Positions 1-5,816 of a stretch of DNA of 5,816 bases are shown here, one piece after another. The stretch is taken from contig JAYVXF010000156.1 in assembly GCA_043793345.1 (NCBI GenBank), positions 1 through 5,816 on the forward strand. The letters are read 5' to 3'. Within the stretch, counting starts at the first letter, position 1. Every line of letters starts with the position of its first letter. The notes beneath the pieces were generated by a model. It saw only the letters and a program-made list of their open reading frames with translations. It did not search any database and was not told where the DNA came from. This DNA is from UKL13-2 sp043793345 (lineage in GTDB: Bacteria > Pseudomonadota > Gammaproteobacteria > Burkholderiales > Usitatibacteraceae). A program made the position numbers and the translations under genes.

Positions 1-1
1 C

Positions 2-739
2 GTGCTGCTGATTCACGGCTCAGGTCCCGGCGTCACCGCGTGGGCGAATTGGCGCCTCACCATTCCAGCGCTCGCTGAAAAATTTCGCGTGGTCGCACCC
101 GATATGGTCGGCTTTGGCTATACCGAAAGAGCCGCCAACGCACGTTACAACATGGCCGGCTGGATCGATCACGCGCTCGGTTTTATGGATGCGTTGAAGA
201 TTGATCGCGCGCATGTGCTCGGCAATTCATTCGGTGGTGGCCTCGCTCTGGCGCTGGCCATTCGCGCGCCTGATCGCGTGCAGCGGCTGGCGTTGATGGG
301 TAGCGCAGGGGTCTCGTTTCCGATCACCGAGGGGCTCGACCGGGTGTGGGGATACACGCCCTCCATCGACAACATGCGCGGCCTCCTGGATGTATTCGCG
401 TTTGATCGCACGCTGGTCAATGATGAGCTCGCGCGGATGCGTTACGAGGCGAGCATTCGTCCGGGATTTCAGGAGGCGTTCGCCGCCATGTTCCCGGCAC
501 CGCGCCAGCGTGGTGTCGATGGCTTGGCGAGTAGCGAGGATTCGATTCGCGCGCTGCAACACGAAACACTCATCATCCATGGCCGCGAAGACAAGGTCAT
601 CCCGCTGGACAATTCCTATCGCTTGCTGTCACTGATCTCGCGCGCGCAACTGCATGTCTTTGGCCGCTGCGGACACTGGACGCAGATTGAACATGCGGCA
701 AAATTTAATCAATTGATGACGAATTTCTTTGCCGATTAG
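2..739 (+). CDS. dmpD: 2-hydroxymuconate semialdehyde hydrolase (meta-cleavage product hydrolase), 5'-partial
   Basis: An alpha/beta-hydrolase of the DmpD/XylF type, a cytosolic enzyme that hydrolyses the C-C bond of the ring-fission product in the catechol meta pathway, giving 2-hydroxypentadienoate and a carboxylic acid. Visible parts, numbered from the first complete codon: oxyanion-hole motif HGSGPG at residues 5-10, nucleophile elbow GNSFGG with Ser76, then ITEGLD and WGY blocks, RYEASIRPGFQEAF in the lid, acid Asp197 in HGREDKVIP, and catalytic His225 in GRCGHWTQIEH. The triad is intact and the C-terminus looks complete. Family members are about 275-285 residues; 245 are present, so roughly 35-40 N-terminal residues lie upstream of the window. 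The first codon is GTG, but it sits inside the conserved beta-strand before the oxyanion hole and is probably not the start. It converges on the kinase gene with a 15-bp gap and no visible terminator hairpin. Exact substrate preference is unproven. Confidence 0.88.
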   Translation: MLLIHGSGPGVTAWANWRLTIPALAEKFRVVAPDMVGFGYTERAANARYNMAGWIDHALGFMDALKIDRAHVLGNSFGGGLALALAIRAPDRVQRLALMGSAGVSFPITEGLDRVWGYTPSIDNMRGLLDVFAFDRTLVNDELARMRYEASIRPGFQEAFAAMFPAPRQRGVDGLASSEDSIRALQHETLIIHGREDKVIPLDNSYRLLSLISRAQLHVFGRCGHWTQIEHAAKFNQLMTNFFAD

Positions 740-754
740 TGGCACGGCGGCACA

Positions 755-2443
755 TCAAAGCAACACCTCAAAGCGCACCCCGCTGCCGTCCGCCAAGTTA
801 TGTGCGCTTGCCCGGCCGTGGTGAAACTCGGCGATGAGTCGAACGATGGTCAAGCCCAGGCCGAGGTGGCTGCCACATTCGATGCTACCGCCGCACGGGG
901 CGACCAACCCGCCGCGCGGGGCGACCAACCCGCCGCGCGGAGCGACCAAGCCGGCGCGCGACGAAACCATCGAGCTAAATAAATTTGCGGAAATTTCCGG
1001 GGAAAGTATCGCCCCTTTATTTTCTACATCGATGCGAATCTGCTTGCCTGACTTCGCGAGCGTCACCGTCACCGCTGTGCCAGAGCGCGCAAAATCAACC
1101 GCGTTTTGCACCAGCTTATCGAGCATTTGCGCAATCGCGTCGGGGATAGCGTCGAGCATGATCGGCGCGTCGGGTACGGACAAATTGAAAAGCGTCGACG
1201 GAAAAGCCAGCCGATAACCTTCCACGCAGCCCGCAATCAGTCGAGTGATATCGCAGTGTTCCAGTTCCGAGCCAGCCAGCATGCTCTCAAGCTGCGCGGC
1301 CTCCGACATGCGCGAGATTAGCGATGAAAGCCGCTGAACGCCTTCGTCCGCCCGCGCCACGTAGATTTTTCCATCCGCCGAAATATCGGTCGCGCGCAGA
1401 TTGTCGAGCGACGATCGCACCACGGCGACAGGCGTACGCAATTCATGCGACAGCCGCGCCGCCATCTGTTCGAGATAATGGTTGTAATGCGATAACCGCA
1501 GCAGAATGGCTTCCAAAGAATGCGACAGCGCACCGATTTCATCTTTTGCATTGGAGCCGGAAATAGTGCCACGAATGCGACCCTGCGCATCAATCGCCGT
1601 CTCGGCCTCTCGTTGCAGCACGCGCACACGGTAGGCGAGCCGCCAGGCAAAAATAAGCAGCGCGCCGAAACCGACCAGTAACACCACCAGCGTCATCGCC
1701 AATAACGATTCCAGCGCGGCCACCTTGATCGCCTGCGAACCGCTCGTCGTCTCCTCGACAACGACAGCCGCGATGATGTTGTCGCCTTGCCATATCGGCT
1801 CGGCAGCCGACATCACCGTCGCGCGGCCATCGCTTGCGTTGCGGGGATAGGCAGTCGGCTGGCCTGACAAGGCACGATCCACTTGGCGCATCACCGCGCG
1901 CGTTGCGTCGGCCGGATCTTCACTGGGCGCATTTGCAGGATCGTCAGCAAACAGGCGAACGACAGGGCGAATCGCCGACGTGTAGAGCTGCTGAAATATT
2001 CCGGGCGGCAGTTTTTTTGTCTCGCGCACATTCAGCGCGCCCGCCAGCCCGCGCACATGCAAGCGCGCATCAACCACCCATATTCGCGTCGCCGTTTTTG
2101 CAGCGACACCAAGAATTTTCTCGATCTCGTCCGATGGTAAATATGCTCCGCCAAGTTGCGCAGCGGTCTCCGGATCGGCGCTGCCGAACAACGCCAGCAA
2201 TTTGCGGCGTTCCGCCTGCTCTGCTTCGTTTTCAGATGCCTGCGTGATAAACAACTGCGGTCGATCCGACAGCGTCACTGACAATAGCTTGGCCCCACTC
2301 ACCAACACCTGTCGCTGGCCTTCGCGCAGTAGCTGCTCCATTTGCTGCACGAAACGAAAGCCGATGACAGGAATCAGCAACAACAACAGCGCGATCAGCA
2401 ACAGCTTCGCGCGGATACTTTGAAAGAACGGTGGAATCGCCAT
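755..2443 (-). CDS. pdsS: membrane sensor histidine kinase, PdsS-like (proteobacterial dedicated sortase system family)
   Basis: An inner-membrane sensor kinase, 562 residues from the ATG at 2443. Order: short cytosolic lead, TM1 at about 14-32, extracytoplasmic sensor region about 33-246, TM2 about 247-268, HAMP-like linker about 269-320, dimerisation/phosphoacceptor motif LSHELRTP with His333, N-box LVQNAVDF with Asn447, a weak G1 region (VENKGAIL, lacking classic DxGxG), F-box-like LFSSMVSSR, and G2 box HLGLGLTIVRLIAEF at about 526-540. The N-terminal IRAKLLL...PVIGFRFVQQMEQLLREGQ and the LSDRPQLF motif are what I recall of PdsS kinases (from memory, not searched). Three heptad repeats lie in the ATP lid at 498-518. 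It follows the regulator gene, so the pair is probably one operon. Start: the ORF is open to a GTG at 2551, only 21 nt after the regulator stop. I prefer the ATG at 2443 because it puts about ten residues before TM1, as usual in such kinases; neither start has a strong SD. A CreC assignment is less likely. Confidence 0.85.
   Translation of the reverse strand: MAIPPFFQSIRAKLLLIALLLLLIPVIGFRFVQQMEQLLREGQRQVLVSGAKLLSVTLSDRPQLFITQASENEAEQAERRKLLALFGSADPETAAQLGGAYLPSDEIEKILGVAAKTATRIWVVDARLHVRGLAGALNVRETKKLPPGIFQQLYTSAIRPVVRLFADDPANAPSEDPADATRAVMRQVDRALSGQPTAYPRNASDGRATVMSAAEPIWQGDNIIAAVVVEETTSGSQAIKVAALESLLAMTLVVLLVGFGALLIFAWRLAYRVRVLQREAETAIDAQGRIRGTISGSNAKDEIGALSHSLEAILLRLSHYNHYLEQMAARLSHELRTPVAVVRSSLDNLRATDISADGKIYVARADEGVQRLSSLISRMSEAAQLESMLAGSELEHCDITRLIAGCVEGYRLAFPSTLFNLSVPDAPIMLDAIPDAIAQMLDKLVQNAVDFARSGTAVTVTLAKSGKQIRIDVENKGAILSPEISANLFSSMVSSRAGLVAPRGGLVAPRGGLVAPCGGSIECGSHLGLGLTIVRLIAEFHHGRASAHNLADGSGVRFEVLL
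888..950. repeat. 21-bp tandem repeat, three copies, inside the kinase ATP lid
   Basis: Three consecutive 21-bp units at 888-908, 909-929 and 930-950, followed by a decayed partial copy from 951. Units 1 and 2 differ at one base and units 2 and 3 at two bases. The period is a multiple of three, so copy-number change keeps the kinase in frame. On the minus strand it encodes GLVAPRG-type heptads, one with Cys in place of Arg (kinase residues 498-518). Near-identity of the units suggests recent expansion by slippage or unequal recombination. Confidence 0.95.
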
Positions 2444-2572
2444 CACTGCAGATAACGCGCCGCGCCACGTGGCATCAGAATTCGCACACAACGATTGCGA
2501 AACACGAGAGCTGGCGCGGATCGCAGGCAATAAATGCCCGAAACGCCGCACCAGTGCTTGTGTTTGCCGTCT

Positions 2573-3274
2573 TTATGCGGCATGCCAGCGATAACCCATG
2601 CCGTACACCGTTTCAATCTCATCAAACGCTGCGTCGACCGCAATAAATTTTTTGCGGATGCGTTTCATGTGCGATGTGATCGTGTTGTCGTCCACGGTGA
2701 GCTCGGCCTCACGCATCAACTGGTCGCGATTTTTGACGTGCCCCGGAAATTTCACCAGCGCATGCACCATCCAGAATTCAGTGACGGTCAGCACCACGTC
2801 GGTATTTTTCCAGACGACGAGCAGTCGATTGATATCGAGCTCCATATCGCCGCGACGCAATACATCTTCGGCACGTGCGGGAAGCTTCATCGCCTCCATG
2901 CGCCGAAACAACGCCGCGATGCGCGCCAGCAAATGCGGCATGCTAACGTCCTTGGTGACGTAGTCATCTGCACCCATTCGCAGCCCCGACACCACATCAA
3001 AATCACTGTCACGCGCGGACAGAAAAATAATCGGCAGCGAAGCCGATAACGCACGCAGGTCGCGGCACAGGGCGAATCCGCCGTCGATCTCGTCCCCCAA
3101 ACCAATGTCCAGAATCGCCAAGTCTGGTAACCGGTTTTTGAATGCGGCATGCGCCTCTGCACGCGCCGCAAACGTCTCCACCTCGTAGCCTGCGCGCGCC
3201 AGCGCGTCGCGATAATTCTGGCGAATCGTTTCGTCGTCTTCAACAATTGCGATGCGTTTTCCCATCTGCCTCAT
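2573..3274 (-). CDS. pdsR: OmpR/PhoB-type response regulator, PdsR-like
   Basis: A 233-residue cytosolic transcription regulator. The receiver domain (about 7-125) shows the acidic pocket Asp13/Asp14, phosphoacceptor Asp56 in LAILDIGLGDEIDGGF, Ser86 in FLSARDSDFD, and the conserved Lys108 in DDYVTKD. Asp follows this Lys in place of the usual Pro. The C-terminal winged-helix domain (about 135-231) has LTVTEFWMVHALVKFPGHVKNRDQLM, then DDNTITSHMKRIRKKF as recognition-helix region, and ends in VYGMGYRW. The DEIDGGF loop, TEFWMVHAL and DNTITSHMKRIRKKF blocks match what I recall of PdsR and differ from CreB. Its likely partner is the kinase encoded just downstream. Two ATGs are possible: 3274, and 3265, which puts the start just before GKRIAIVEDD and has GAGG three bases upstream; the difference is three residues. 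It is divergent from the VIT-creD operon, which it probably controls (inference). Confidence 0.9.
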   Translation of the reverse strand: MRQMGKRIAIVEDDETIRQNYRDALARAGYEVETFAARAEAHAAFKNRLPDLAILDIGLGDEIDGGFALCRDLRALSASLPIIFLSARDSDFDVVSGLRMGADDYVTKDVSMPHLLARIAALFRRMEAMKLPARAEDVLRRGDMELDINRLLVVWKNTDVVLTVTEFWMVHALVKFPGHVKNRDQLMREAELTVDDNTITSHMKRIRKKFIAVDAAFDEIETVYGMGYRWHAA

Positions 3275-3306
3275 TCCAATCCGCTGGTGCGTTTAAGTGT
3301 GCCTCG

Positions 3307-3312
3307 AATATA
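3307..3312 (-). promoter_or_regulatory. possible -10 element for the pdsR/pdsS-like operon
   Basis: The minus strand reads TATATT, five of six matches to TATAAT, placed so that transcription would begin about 25-30 bases before the regulator ATG. No convincing -35 is found 16-18 bp upstream, so this is only a candidate. Confidence 0.25.
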
Positions 3313-3446
3313 CCGTAACGCCTTGACAGTGGCGGATCGGGAACGTGCCACAGCATTTTTTTGCCACATTCGATCCGAAGCCTGTCATTTTTCACACCCC
3401 TTTGTTGCCCCGATGGCCGCGCCCAATGAGCGTCTGACTCACCACC

Positions 3447-3450
3447 GGAG
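3447..3450 (+). promoter_or_regulatory. ribosome binding site of the VIT-domain gene
   Basis: GGAG lies six bases before the ATG at 3457. This is the best SD in the window and decides for that ATG over the second in-frame ATG at 3463. Confidence 0.8.
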
Positions 3451-3456
3451 AAAGCA

Positions 3457-4356
3457 ATGCGCATGACAGGGCCAAGCAACCAAGCGGCATCACATCCACA
3501 TACAGACCGTCTGCAATTCAAACTGTGGGACTTTTTGAAAATGTTTGTCGCCACCGTCGCCTGTGGTGTCGCGGTCAGCGCGGTCGCTGCCGCCATTGCG
3601 CTGGTGCTGGCGCGCGAAGCCTACGCCGCCGCGCCCAGCGTACCCGGCGTTAGCGTGCAATCAACGCATGCAGTATCGAGCGCCGACTCTGACCCCGATA
3701 CCGAAGCCTACCCCGGCACGCTCGTCATCGGCAGTGGCTGCGACGGTGAAGCGGTTGATGCATTGGAGCGTGATTGGAAAGTCGTTGTTAACGGAAACAA
3801 TATTGATGTTCGCGTGATGCAGACCTTTGTGATCCCGGATGGCGAGGCGAGTGTTGCGACATTCAACGCCGCGCTGCCGTCTGGTGCACGCCTGTTGCGC
3901 TTGACGGCACACACGCCCGGCGCAATATGGCAGGGAAAAATAGTTGACGCCGCCGCGCACGCTGCCTTGAGCGCCGCCGATTTTCGCCGCCTCGCGCGCC
4001 AGCGGCGGTTGATTGTGCAAAACGACGCGGGCGCTATTTCGACTGACGCCATTATCAATATTGCCGCAGCAGAATCAGTGACCGTCGAATACACCTATCG
4101 CCTCGCCCTTGCCGAGGCCACGCACACGCAGACCCTCACGATGGCGCTGGCTAACGACCACGATCCATTACGCCCGAACCAGCGCGCGGCGCGCGGCGCG
4201 GTGTGGGTGGAATGGATCGGCAACAAACCGGCAGCGCTGGTGCGCATGCCGGGCAACGCGACGCTTGAAACGACAGGCGCACAAATCAGCGGCCTTTCGT
4301 GGATTGCGCCGCTACTCAATGCCGATGCCCGCTTTCAACTTGCGTGGTCGATGTAG
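3457..4356 (+). CDS. membrane-anchored or secreted VIT-domain protein lacking a vWA domain
   Basis: A 299-residue envelope protein. Residues 1-28 form a polar lead, 29-52 a hydrophobic segment followed by AREAYAAA, which could be a signal peptide cleaved after AYA or an uncleaved anchor. Residues 53-100 look like a flexible linker with one Cys (Cys95). Residues about 103-220 match the VIT (vault/inter-alpha-trypsin) fold pattern: VVVNGNNIDVRVMQTF, a PDGEASVATFNAALPSGARL strand pair, QGKIVDAAAHAALSAADFRRLARQ where VIT domains have GEIKER.EA...Y..A, then NIAAAESVTVEYTYR. Residues 221-299 are unassigned, predicted beta-rich, ending FQLAWSM. In dedicated sortase loci the target is a much longer protein with VIT, vWA and a C-terminal sorting tail; here vWA, tail and C-terminal TM are all absent and no remnant is seen after the stop. 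Function is unknown; a role as adaptor or signal partner of CreD or the kinase is inference. Confidence 0.8.
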   Translation: MRMTGPSNQAASHPHTDRLQFKLWDFLKMFVATVACGVAVSAVAAAIALVLAREAYAAAPSVPGVSVQSTHAVSSADSDPDTEAYPGTLVIGSGCDGEAVDALERDWKVVVNGNNIDVRVMQTFVIPDGEASVATFNAALPSGARLLRLTAHTPGAIWQGKIVDAAAHAALSAADFRRLARQRRLIVQNDAGAISTDAIINIAAAESVTVEYTYRLALAEATHTQTLTMALANDHDPLRPNQRAARGAVWVEWIGNKPAALVRMPGNATLETTGAQISGLSWIAPLLNADARFQLAWSM

Positions 4357-4373
4357 ACCACCAAGCACAGAAC

Positions 4374-4437
4374 CTCGGAGCGCGACGCTTGCGTGCACTG
4401 CACCCCTGTGCGCAGCAAAGCGCAGGCGTCCTCTGAG
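4374..4437 (+). other. long intercistronic RNA hairpin between the VIT gene and creD
   Basis: Inverted arms fill most of the 107-bp gap. CTCGGAG (4374-4380) pairs with CTCTGAG (4431-4437) with one G-U, and GACGCTTGCG (4384-4393) pairs with CGCAGGCGTC (4421-4430) with one G-U, separated only by a 3-nt bulge at 4381-4383. That gives 17 base pairs in RNA. Inside the loop, GCAC (4400-4403) can pair with GTGC (4408-4411) around a CCCT tetraloop. No U-run follows, so it is not a standard intrinsic terminator; it may act in mRNA stability, partial attenuation or translation control, or may be a dispersed palindromic repeat. It ends 26 bases before the creD TTG start. Confidence 0.65.
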
Positions 4438-4463
4438 CCACATCACATAAAAGCGAGATTAAA

Positions 4464-5801
4464 TTGCCAAAAAAACTTCTACTCCGCGTTGGTTTCATTA
4501 TTTTTCTGATGGTGCTGATCCTCATTCCATTGCAGATGATCGGCGGCATCGTTCGTGATCGAGAGCAATTGCAGCGGCAGGTCGAAGACACCGTTGCCGC
4601 CAGCTTCGCAGGACCCCAGCGGGTGGTAGGCCCCGTACTCGTGATGCCGTATGTCGAACGTGTGATCGAGATCATGACCGATGACAAAGGCAAGGTCACA
4701 ACGCGCACCGTCGAGCACGAGCAACAAATCGTATTGATGCCGACGCAATTAAATTACGACGGCGCGGCCGACGTGGAGGCGAAATACAAAGGCCTCTATA
4801 AGACACTCGTGTATCAAACCAAGGGTATTTGGCGTGCGCGATTTGACGTGCCGGTGCATGCAGGCGTTACGGCAAATCCAGCCACGATTACGTTCGGCAC
4901 TGCCTACCTTGCGTTTGGCTTAAGCGACGTACGCGGGCTGCGCGGCACGCCCAAAATCACCTGGGATGGCCGCGACGTCAATGTGGCGAATGGTGCAAAG
5001 CTTGCAGCACTCGGCGACGGCGTGCACGCCGACTTGGGCACCTTGAATACACGTGACGCGCAGCAGGTCGATGTGACCGTCAATATGGATCTGGGCGGGA
5101 CGCGCTCACTCGCATTCGCACCGGTCGGCAAGACCACCGTGGTGCAGCTTCGCGCCACGTGGCCGCACCCGAATTTTGGCGGACGCTTCCTGCCGCAAGC
5201 AAAAAAGATTGACGAGAATGGCTTCACCGCACGCTGGGAAATATCACATCTGGCCAGCAAGAATGGCGGCATACTGCAGCGCGCGCCAAAAGAAGCGCTG
5301 CCGCTCGAAACGTTTGATGTTTCGTTCATCGACCCGGTCAATATTTATCAGCAGGCTGAGCGCGCAGTGAAATACGGCGTGCTTTTTATTGCGCTCACGT
5401 TCGCCGCGTTCTTTTTGTTTGAGACGCTGAAAGACTTGCGCATTCATCCCTTGCAGTACGCCCTGGTGGGTCTGGCGCTTGCGGTATTTTTCTTGCTGCT
5501 GGTGAGTCTGTCTGAGCACATCGGTTTCCTTAGCGCCTACCTTGTCGCCAGCTTCTCGTGCGTGTTGTTGATCGGCTTTTATCTTTCGCACGTGCTCGGC
5601 GGCTGGCGGCGCGGCGCTGCCTTCGCGACCAAGCTCGCGCTGCTGTACGGCGTGCTCTACGGCTTGCTGCTGTCAGAGGATAACGCGCTCATGTTGGGCG
5701 CGCTGTTGGTGTTTGTGGCGCTGGCGGCGACGATGGTGCTGACACGGCGGATTGATTGGTATCAACTCGGCACCAATGGCAAACACCCCGCGAAGGCGTA
5801 G
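4464..5801 (+). CDS. creD: CreD family inner membrane protein
   Basis: A full-length CreD (445 residues; E. coli CreD is about 450), an inner-membrane protein linked to envelope integrity; its biochemical role is not established. TM1 lies at about 8-28 (ends IPLQMIGG), followed by a large probably periplasmic domain (about 30-300) with family blocks GPVLVMPY, FAPVGKTTVVQLRATWPHPNFGGRFLP, GFTARWEISHL and FIDPVNIYQQAERAVKYG. Five further hydrophobic segments follow at about 304-320, 328-349, 354-375, 386-403 and 407-426, including HPLQYALVGLALAVFFLLLVSLSEHIGFLSAYL, LLYGVLYGLLLSEDNALMLG and a terminal TRRIDWYQL. The start is TTG at 4464: it places PKKLLLRVGF before TM1 as in other CreD proteins, and no ATG fits; the SD is weak (GAG about seven bases upstream), suggesting modest translation or coupling. 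It is co-directional with the VIT gene, separated by 107 bp holding a hairpin. CreD usually goes with CreBC, whereas the adjacent regulator pair here is PdsRS-like. Confidence 0.93.
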   Translation: MPKKLLLRVGFIIFLMVLILIPLQMIGGIVRDREQLQRQVEDTVAASFAGPQRVVGPVLVMPYVERVIEIMTDDKGKVTTRTVEHEQQIVLMPTQLNYDGAADVEAKYKGLYKTLVYQTKGIWRARFDVPVHAGVTANPATITFGTAYLAFGLSDVRGLRGTPKITWDGRDVNVANGAKLAALGDGVHADLGTLNTRDAQQVDVTVNMDLGGTRSLAFAPVGKTTVVQLRATWPHPNFGGRFLPQAKKIDENGFTARWEISHLASKNGGILQRAPKEALPLETFDVSFIDPVNIYQQAERAVKYGVLFIALTFAAFFLFETLKDLRIHPLQYALVGLALAVFFLLLVSLSEHIGFLSAYLVASFSCVLLIGFYLSHVLGGWRRGAAFATKLALLYGVLYGLLLSEDNALMLGALLVFVALAATMVLTRRIDWYQLGTNGKHPAKA

Positions 5802-5816
5802 ATGTGGGCGCAGGGC
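5802..5816 (+). CDS. possible start of a further operon gene, 3'-truncated by the window end
   Basis: An ATG directly follows the creD TAG (TAG-ATG junction), with GAAGG at 5792-5796 five bases upstream as a plausible SD. Only five codons (MWAQG) are in view, so no product can be assigned. By context, a class GN sortase or other envelope protein would be a natural candidate, but this is a guess. Confidence 0.3.

Larger units (their letters stand above)
3275..3456. promoter_or_regulatory. divergent promoter/operator region between pdsR-like and VIT genes
   Basis: A 182-bp gene-free region separating the two divergent transcription units. Seen in it: a perfect TTGACA at 3323-3328 (+) with no good -10 at 16-18 bp spacing, as at activator-dependent promoters; TATATT on the minus strand (3307-3312), about 33 bp before the regulator start; a 7-bp inverted repeat CGGATCG 3333-3339 / CGATCCG 3371-3377; a direct repeat TGCCACA at 3346-3352 and 3362-3368, 16 bp apart; and a CATTTTT(T)...CACA pattern at 3354 and again at 3386, 32 bp apart. 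Some of these may be chance. No small RNA or extra ORF is supported. Confidence 0.5.

Noticed and set aside
2..4. GTG as the true start of the hydrolase
   Set aside because: It would remove the N-terminal strands of the alpha/beta-hydrolase fold; the window edge explains the shortness.
740..754. Bidirectional terminator between the convergent hydrolase and kinase genes
   Set aside because: Only 15 bp, with no inverted repeat or T-run; termination must occur inside the neighbouring genes or by Rho.
888..950. Short tandem repeats as a CRISPR or iteron array
   Set aside because: Units are directly abutting with no spacers, in a coding frame and with a period divisible by three; there are no cas genes or replication genes nearby.
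800..982. Plus-strand ORF with an ARGDQPA-like repeat
   Set aside because: This is the antisense reading of the 21-bp repeat; the minus-strand kinase continues through it to an intact G2 box.
2534..3049. 171-codon plus-strand ORF antisense to the response regulator
   Set aside because: It lies wholly across the well-supported regulator and the kinase lead, has no recognisable domain, and the regulator frame carries all family motifs.
3391..3406. CreB-box-like TTCAC-N6-TT sequence
   Set aside because: Only the first half-site matches the TTCAC-N6-TTCAC tag; the second matches two of five bases, and the regulator is not CreB-like.
3874..3891. LPSGA in the VIT protein as a sortase motif
   Set aside because: It sits in the middle of the VIT domain (residues 140-144), not ahead of a C-terminal TM and basic tail, and does not match LPXTG.
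4374..4437. Intrinsic terminator after the VIT gene
   Set aside because: The stem is strong but is followed by CACATCACATAAAAG on the plus strand, with no U-tract, so it is listed as a hairpin of unknown role.
3457..4463. VIT gene as a frameshifted remnant of a longer vWA protein
   Set aside because: The other frames over and after the stop up to creD give no vWA-like sequence (no DxSxS motif), and the gap is filled by the hairpin.

Overview
The window looks like a piece of chromosome from a Gram-negative bacterium of the Pseudomonadota, most plausibly a betaproteobacterium. The reasons are moderately high GC content by eye, dense gene packing, a meta-cleavage aromatic-degradation hydrolase, a proteobacterial-type two-component pair and a CreD inner-membrane protein. 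The exact lineage cannot be read from the sequence alone.

Layout: (1) 2-739 (+) is the 3' part of an alpha/beta hydrolase of the 2-hydroxymuconate semialdehyde hydrolase (DmpD/XylF) type; its N-terminus lies outside the window. (2) After a 15-bp convergent gap, the minus strand carries a two-component operon transcribed right to left: response regulator (3274-2573), then membrane histidine kinase (2443 or 2551 down to 755). Both resemble the proteobacterial dedicated sortase system pair PdsR/PdsS rather than CreB/CreC. The kinase has a near-perfect 21-bp tandem repeat (888-950) that inserts three GLVAPRG-like heptads into its ATP lid. (3) A 182-bp divergent intergenic region (3275-3456) should hold promoters for both directions. 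(4) On the plus strand, 3457-4356 encodes a short membrane-anchored protein with a VIT (vault/inter-alpha-trypsin) domain. It lacks the von Willebrand A domain and LPXTG-type sorting tail expected of the usual sortase-target protein. (5) A 107-bp intercistronic gap contains a long RNA hairpin (4374-4437) without a U-tract. (6) 4464-5801 encodes a full-length CreD starting at TTG. (7) An ATG directly after the creD stop, with an SD-like GAAGG, may start another gene that runs off the window.

Inference on how they work together: the divergent kinase/regulator pair probably senses an envelope signal and controls the VIT-creD(-next gene) operon. The set looks like a reduced or rearranged relative of the proteobacterial dedicated sortase (class GN sortase) locus in which the large target is replaced by a VIT-only protein and CreD is added. 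No sortase is visible here; if present it should lie beyond 5816. The hydrolase appears to be an unrelated catabolic neighbour.
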